Below the pieces are notes generated by a model, which had not been told where the DNA came from, did no database searches, and saw only the letters and a list, made by a program, of their open reading frames with translations. 64,000 bases of DNA from Clostridioides difficile_A (GTDB lineage: Bacteria > Bacillota > Clostridia > Peptostreptococcales > Peptostreptococcaceae), in NCBI GenBank assembly GCA_945909635.1, contig OX246690.1, forward strand, positions 4,092,001-4,156,000, read 5' to 3'. A program made the translations under genes and the position numbers. This document shows, piece after piece, positions 61,796 through 64,000 of this stretch (its first letter is position 1; each line of letters opens with the position of its first letter).

Positions 61796-62992
61796 TTAAG
61801 CTTCAACACCCATAGCTTCTTTTAAAACTGATGCTATATTTTTTATACCTTCTATTATTTTTTCTTCTGGCATATTTGAATAGTTAAGTCTGAAAGTATT
61901 TTCTCTACCACCATTAGGGAAGAATCCTCCTCCAGCAACATAAGCAACATTCTTTTCTAAGCATTTTGGCATTAATTCTTTAGCATTTAAATTACTTGGA
62001 AGCTCTACCCATGTAAATAATCCACCTTCTGGATGAGTAAATACTAATCCTTCTGGGAATTCTTCTTCCATAGTCTTAAGCATTACATCTCTACGTTTAA
62101 TATAAACTGCTTTAATTTTTTCAACGTGTGCATCTAAGTCATACATATCCATGAATTTACTTACTTCCATTTGAGATATAGTTGATGCTTGTAAGTCTGC
62201 ACCTTGTTTTGCAAAGTTAAATTTAGATAATATTTCTGGAGAAGCACAAGTCCATCCTAATCTGTATCCTGGGCAGAATATTTTAGAGAAAGTTCCTAAG
62301 AATATTACTAATCCTTTTGTATCCATTGATTTTAAAGATGGTAAAGATTCTCCTTCAAATCTTAAATCTCCGTATGGATTATCTTCTATTACTGGTATTT
62401 CAAATTTGTTTACTATTTCCATGAATTTTTTACGTCTTTCAAGTGGCCAAGTTCTTCCTGTTGGATTTTGGAAGTCAGGAATTACGTAAATCATTTTTAT
62501 TCTATCAGTTGTTTCTAGTATTTTTTCTAATTCTTCCATTATCATTCCATCAGAATCAGTTGGAACATCTATGAATTTAGGTTGATAAGATTTAAATGCA
62601 TTTATAGCTCCTATGTAAGATGGGCTTTCACATAAAATTACATCACCTTCATCAATAAATACTTTTCCTGCAAAATCTAGACCTTGTTGAGAACCACTTG
62701 TAACTAATATATCGTCTTTGTCTACATTAGTTTGATTTTTCTCATTCATTCTAGCTGCTATTTTCTCTCTTAATGGTTCATATCCTTCTGTTGTAGTATA
62801 TTGCATAGCTGATCTTCCATTTTCTTCAAGCACTGCAACTGATACTTTTTTCATTTCTTCAACTGGAAATAATTCTGGAGCAGGCATTCCACCAGCAAAA
62901 GATATTATTTGTGGTTGTTGAGTAAGTTTTAAAAGCTCACGTATTTCAGATCCTTGTAAACCTTCCATTCTTCTTGCATATTTAATTGCCAT
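61796..62992 (-). CDS. PLP-dependent aminotransferase (fold type I, 2-aminoadipate/LysN-like)
   Basis: 398 residues. QIISFAGGMPAPELFP start, TSGSQQGLDFAGKVF, YVIPDFQNPTGRTWP, the PLP lysine in GTFSKIFCPGYRLGW and the substrate Arg in ENTFRLNYSNMPEE. No HTH, so not a MocR regulator. Substrate may be aromatic, branched or 2-aminoadipate-like. GGGGGTG upstream. Own unit. Confidence 0.9.
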   Translation of the reverse strand: MAIKYARRMEGLQGSEIRELLKLTQQPQIISFAGGMPAPELFPVEEMKKVSVAVLEENGRSAMQYTTTEGYEPLREKIAARMNEKNQTNVDKDDILVTSGSQQGLDFAGKVFIDEGDVILCESPSYIGAINAFKSYQPKFIDVPTDSDGMIMEELEKILETTDRIKMIYVIPDFQNPTGRTWPLERRKKFMEIVNKFEIPVIEDNPYGDLRFEGESLPSLKSMDTKGLVIFLGTFSKIFCPGYRLGWTCASPEILSKFNFAKQGADLQASTISQMEVSKFMDMYDLDAHVEKIKAVYIKRRDVMLKTMEEEFPEGLVFTHPEGGLFTWVELPSNLNAKELMPKCLEKNVAYVAGGGFFPNGGRENTFRLNYSNMPEEKIIEGIKNIASVLKEAMGVEA

Positions 62993-63094
62993 AATTAAAG
63001 CACCCCCATGAAAATGTTTTCTTCATTTTCTATTATACCAAAATTTCGGATATTAATATACGGTATTTGACATTTTTTAAATGTTAATTTTATA

Positions 63095-63280
63095 TCATTC
63101 TTTTATTAGCTTTTTTACTCTCTTTTCTAAGGTCTCTCTATCAAGCATTATTAACCTTGAACATTTGGTACATTTTATCTTTATATCCATTCCAGTTCTT
63201 ATAATTTCGAATTCTTTACATCCACATGCGTGTTGTTTTTTTAATTCGACAATGTCTCCTATTTTTAAATCCATTGGCAT
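63095..63280 (-). CDS. DUF951 family protein
   Basis: 61 residues: MPMDLKIGDIVELKKQHACG with Cys residues in ACGCKEF and IKCTKCSRL (zinc-ribbon-like), the normal DUF951 layout. Unknown function. AGGAGG 10 bases before the ATG; an internal ATG at codon 3 is less well placed. Confidence 0.88.
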   Translation of the reverse strand: MPMDLKIGDIVELKKQHACGCKEFEIIRTGMDIKIKCTKCSRLIMLDRETLEKRVKKLIKE

Positions 63281-63294
63281 AAATAATTAGCCTC

Positions 63295-63558
63295 CTAATC
63301 TAGCTTCTCTGCTTCTTTCGAACCATCTTCTAATTTACTTATACAATAAATTCCTTTTATATCTACATTATTTTCAGTTAAAATTGTTTTTATATTTTCC
63401 ATGTCTTCAAAAGAAAATTTAATTGATATCCCACAACTTGCTGTTATTTCTCTTGGTGTTGGAAGAGCCATTACCTTTAGACCATTTTCACCAAATAACT
63501 TTTCTGATCTTATTGCATGATGTGTCGAATTAAATGACACTATATACATCTGATTCAT
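63295..63558 (-). CDS. DUF3343 family protein
   Basis: 87 residues, YIVSFNSTHHAIRSEKLF with LPTPREITASCGISIKF, matching DUF3343 with its conserved Cys in SCG. Usually found next to yedF and selenium-use genes, as here. May carry sulfur or selenium on the Cys; not proved. Confidence 0.88.
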   Translation of the reverse strand: MNQMYIVSFNSTHHAIRSEKLFGENGLKVMALPTPREITASCGISIKFSFEDMENIKTILTENNVDIKGIYCISKLEDGSKEAEKLD

Positions 63559-63637
63559 TGCTTAATCCTTTCTGACTATCTGTTTTTCTTTAAATTAATC
63601 ATTATTATTAGTTTTTATATTATTAAACAAACGTACA

Positions 63638-64000
63638 TTATATAGAAATAGTATTTGATGCATTCTTTAATGTTTCAACTATAGTATACATATTTGTAAC
63701 TGAACCTACTTGTAGTTTGTCTTTTAAATTGTAGTAGTCTAAACAAGTACCACAAGATAAGACTTCTACGCCTTCATTTTCAAGTATTTTTAAATTTTCT
63801 ATAGTTTCTTCATTTTCAGCACTTAGTGTTACTCCTCCATTAACTAAAAGTACATATTTAGGATAAGGCTTAGATTCAGTTAAAGTATATATAAATCCTT
63901 TTATTAATACTTTCCCTAATTCATCATTTCCAAGCCCCATTTTGTCTGAAGATATAAATATACATGTATCTTCTAGTTTACATTCTTCCTTGTCTACAAC
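63638..64000 (-). CDS. yedF: YedF sulfurtransferase-like selenium metabolism protein (partial)
   Basis: The frame stays open to the window edge (…FISSDKMGLGNDELGKVL), so the start and the N-terminal TusA-like domain are missing. The visible DsrE-like half includes LSCGTCLDYYNLKDKLQVGS with its paired Cys, and ENLKILENEGVEV. The family is tied to selenium metabolism. The first internal ATG at 63940 is not the start. Confidence 0.85.
   Translation of the reverse strand, partial: VVDKEECKLEDTCIFISSDKMGLGNDELGKVLIKGFIYTLTESKPYPKYVLLVNGGVTLSAENEETIENLKILENEGVEVLSCGTCLDYYNLKDKLQVGSVTNMYTIVETLKNASNTISI

Noticed and set aside
61796..62992. MocR/GntR-type regulator
   Set aside because: The protein begins directly with the aminotransferase fold and has no N-terminal HTH domain.

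Overview
The window looks like a Clostridioides difficile chromosome, or a very close relative. It is strongly AT-rich, ribosome binding sites are Firmicutes-type GGAGG/AGGTG, and TTG and GTG starts are common. The right third carries the clostridial replication/ribosomal block that lies just counter-clockwise of oriC (purA, dnaB, rplI, gdpP, yybS-like, mazG-like, rpsR, ssb, rpsF). The species call is inference from gene order and codon style, not a database match. Most genes are on the minus strand.

Left part (1-18.7 kb): housekeeping and accessory single genes. These are a MATE exporter (cut by the window edge), a staygreen-family protein, a DUF488 protein, a MerR regulator, a K+/H+ antiporter-type transporter, a DUF2268 metalloprotease, a membrane-anchored glycerophosphodiesterase, a GNAT enzyme, YmaF, a Cys-rich/pentapeptide protein, YjdM and an XRE regulator. 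Then comes an ascorbate-type PTS operon. Its only EIIA is fused to its BglG/LicR-type regulator, and it ends in a SIS isomerase and two keto-acid aldolases. Next is an isochorismatase-like hydrolase.

Middle (19-35 kb): a five-gene cluster of unknown pathway with a divergent LysR (LVIVD beta-propeller, Cys-rich flavoprotein, two membrane proteins, EthD-like protein). It is followed by a GntR-controlled Lac/Cel PTS regulon feeding MupG-type hydrolase, deacetylase, DgaE, DgaF and KDG kinase. Three of its promoters share one long AT-rich palindromic operator. An AraC regulator and diaminopropionate ammonia-lyase follow.

35.27-44.03 kb: an ~8.8 kb mobile element inserted at the last codons of rlmH, flanked by an 18/20 direct repeat that encodes the EPYHK-stop end of RlmH. 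It carries a large serine recombinase broken by one in-frame stop, a small partner ORF, an XRE repressor, replication/mobilisation-like genes, a hairpin-rich non-coding region, and two unrecognised proteins that each have an HEPN-like R-x(4-5)-H motif (possible defence cargo). The same chromosomal target is used by staphylococcal SCC elements.

Right part (44-64 kb): rlmH, an EIIC-EAL c-di-GMP phosphodiesterase fusion, walJ, a GyrI-like protein with a nearby MerR relic, an M1 lipoprotein peptidase, dnaD/dnaI primosome genes, four tRNAs (Lys-Glu-Val-Thr), purA, a small unknown, and a compact cluster of six DnaA-box-like 9-mers next to dnaB. Then come rplI, gdpP, yybS-like, mazG-like, rpsR-ssb-rpsF, an aminotransferase, DUF951, DUF3343 and yedF (cut by the window edge).
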